DNA of 64,000 bases from Spongilla lacustris (taxonomy: Eukaryota; Porifera; Demospongiae; Spongillida; Spongillidae): NCBI GenBank assembly GCA_949361645.1, contig OX442417.1, forward strand, positions 10,212,309 through 10,276,308, given 5' to 3'. Numbering within the stretch: the stretch's first letter is position 1; each line of letters begins with the position of its first letter. Below, piece by piece: positions 63,965 through 64,000 of this stretch. Position numbers and translations under genes: made by a program. A model generated the notes under the pieces. It saw nothing but the letters and a program-made list of their open reading frames with translations. It was not told the DNA's origin and did not search any database.

Positions 63965-64000
63965 GTATGTATATCGTATTCCTTCGTCACATACTCCTCC

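Overview
This is metazoan-type nuclear DNA, most likely from a marine invertebrate such as a sponge or another early-branching or lophotrochozoan animal. The evidence is GT-AG introns as short as about 56 bp, arrayed C2H2 zinc-finger exons, Ty3, BEL/Pao and non-LTR retroelements of the kinds common in marine invertebrates, TA-, TTAA-, 8-bp- and 9-bp-flanked DNA transposons, and constant use of words such as ACATGTA. The species cannot be named from sequence alone. No rRNA, tRNA, CRISPR or bacterial-type operon was seen. The window is mainly a transposon landscape with a few host-like coding blocks.

1-9.5 kb: a complete, apparently young Ty3-type LTR retrotransposon (1209-5580, GGGGC target duplication, one intact gag-pol frame), then a 1.9-kb fold-back element (6124-8027) with about 500-bp inverted arms full of CAGGAG repeats and a 9-bp target duplication. 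The fold-back sits in a dispersed repeat, called R1 here. An uninterrupted R1 copy near 19.19 kb gives the empty site. 9.5-12.2 kb: a decayed minus-strand coding relic split by a TTAA-flanked element (10096-12086) that carries a 31-bp minisatellite.

12.3-14.4 kb and 27.8-30.5 kb are the two halves of a segmental duplication, each with a C2H2 zinc-finger coding exon (343 and 388 codons). Between them lie a Ty3 relic with its 3' LTR (15.5-17.06 kb), more R1 copies, a 312-bp TA-flanked MITE (20247-20558), a 760-bp palindrome (20721-21480), a TTAA-flanked GGGAACC-rich element (23703-24709) and a 429-bp/429-bp inverted repeat (22.3 and 26.0 kb).

28.5-38 kb: fragments of a non-LTR-type reverse transcriptase (28.5, 30.85, 31.86 and 36.7 kb), a decayed BEL/Pao pol (32.8-34.1 kb, minus), a tandem repeat of about 290 bp and AT-rich DNA without genes. 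38.5-46 kb: local duplications, minisatellites, a MITE and exon-like blocks of an unrecognised gene.

46.4-64 kb: a tandem array of an exon pair. Exon A (about 195 bp) and exon B (about 159 bp) recur with good splice sites, lengths that are nearly all multiples of 3 and phase-2 introns, separated by two intronic minisatellites. Some copies are open and others are broken. Transposons have repeatedly entered this array: a 0.74-kb element (48915-49658, itself carrying a 48-bp perfect palindrome with a 9-bp target duplication); an outer TIR element (50282-53040) with a hAT element inside it (50605-52474, 8-bp duplication GTCGCTCA); and a decayed Ty3 element (55024 to about 62493, minus) interrupted by a 3.2-kb TA-flanked TIR element (55334-58570). 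That last element carries a plausible two-exon gene: an N-terminal domain resembling those of BEN-family proteins, joined across a 56-bp intron to a 12-bp coding repeat. It is the best candidate in the window for something not yet described.
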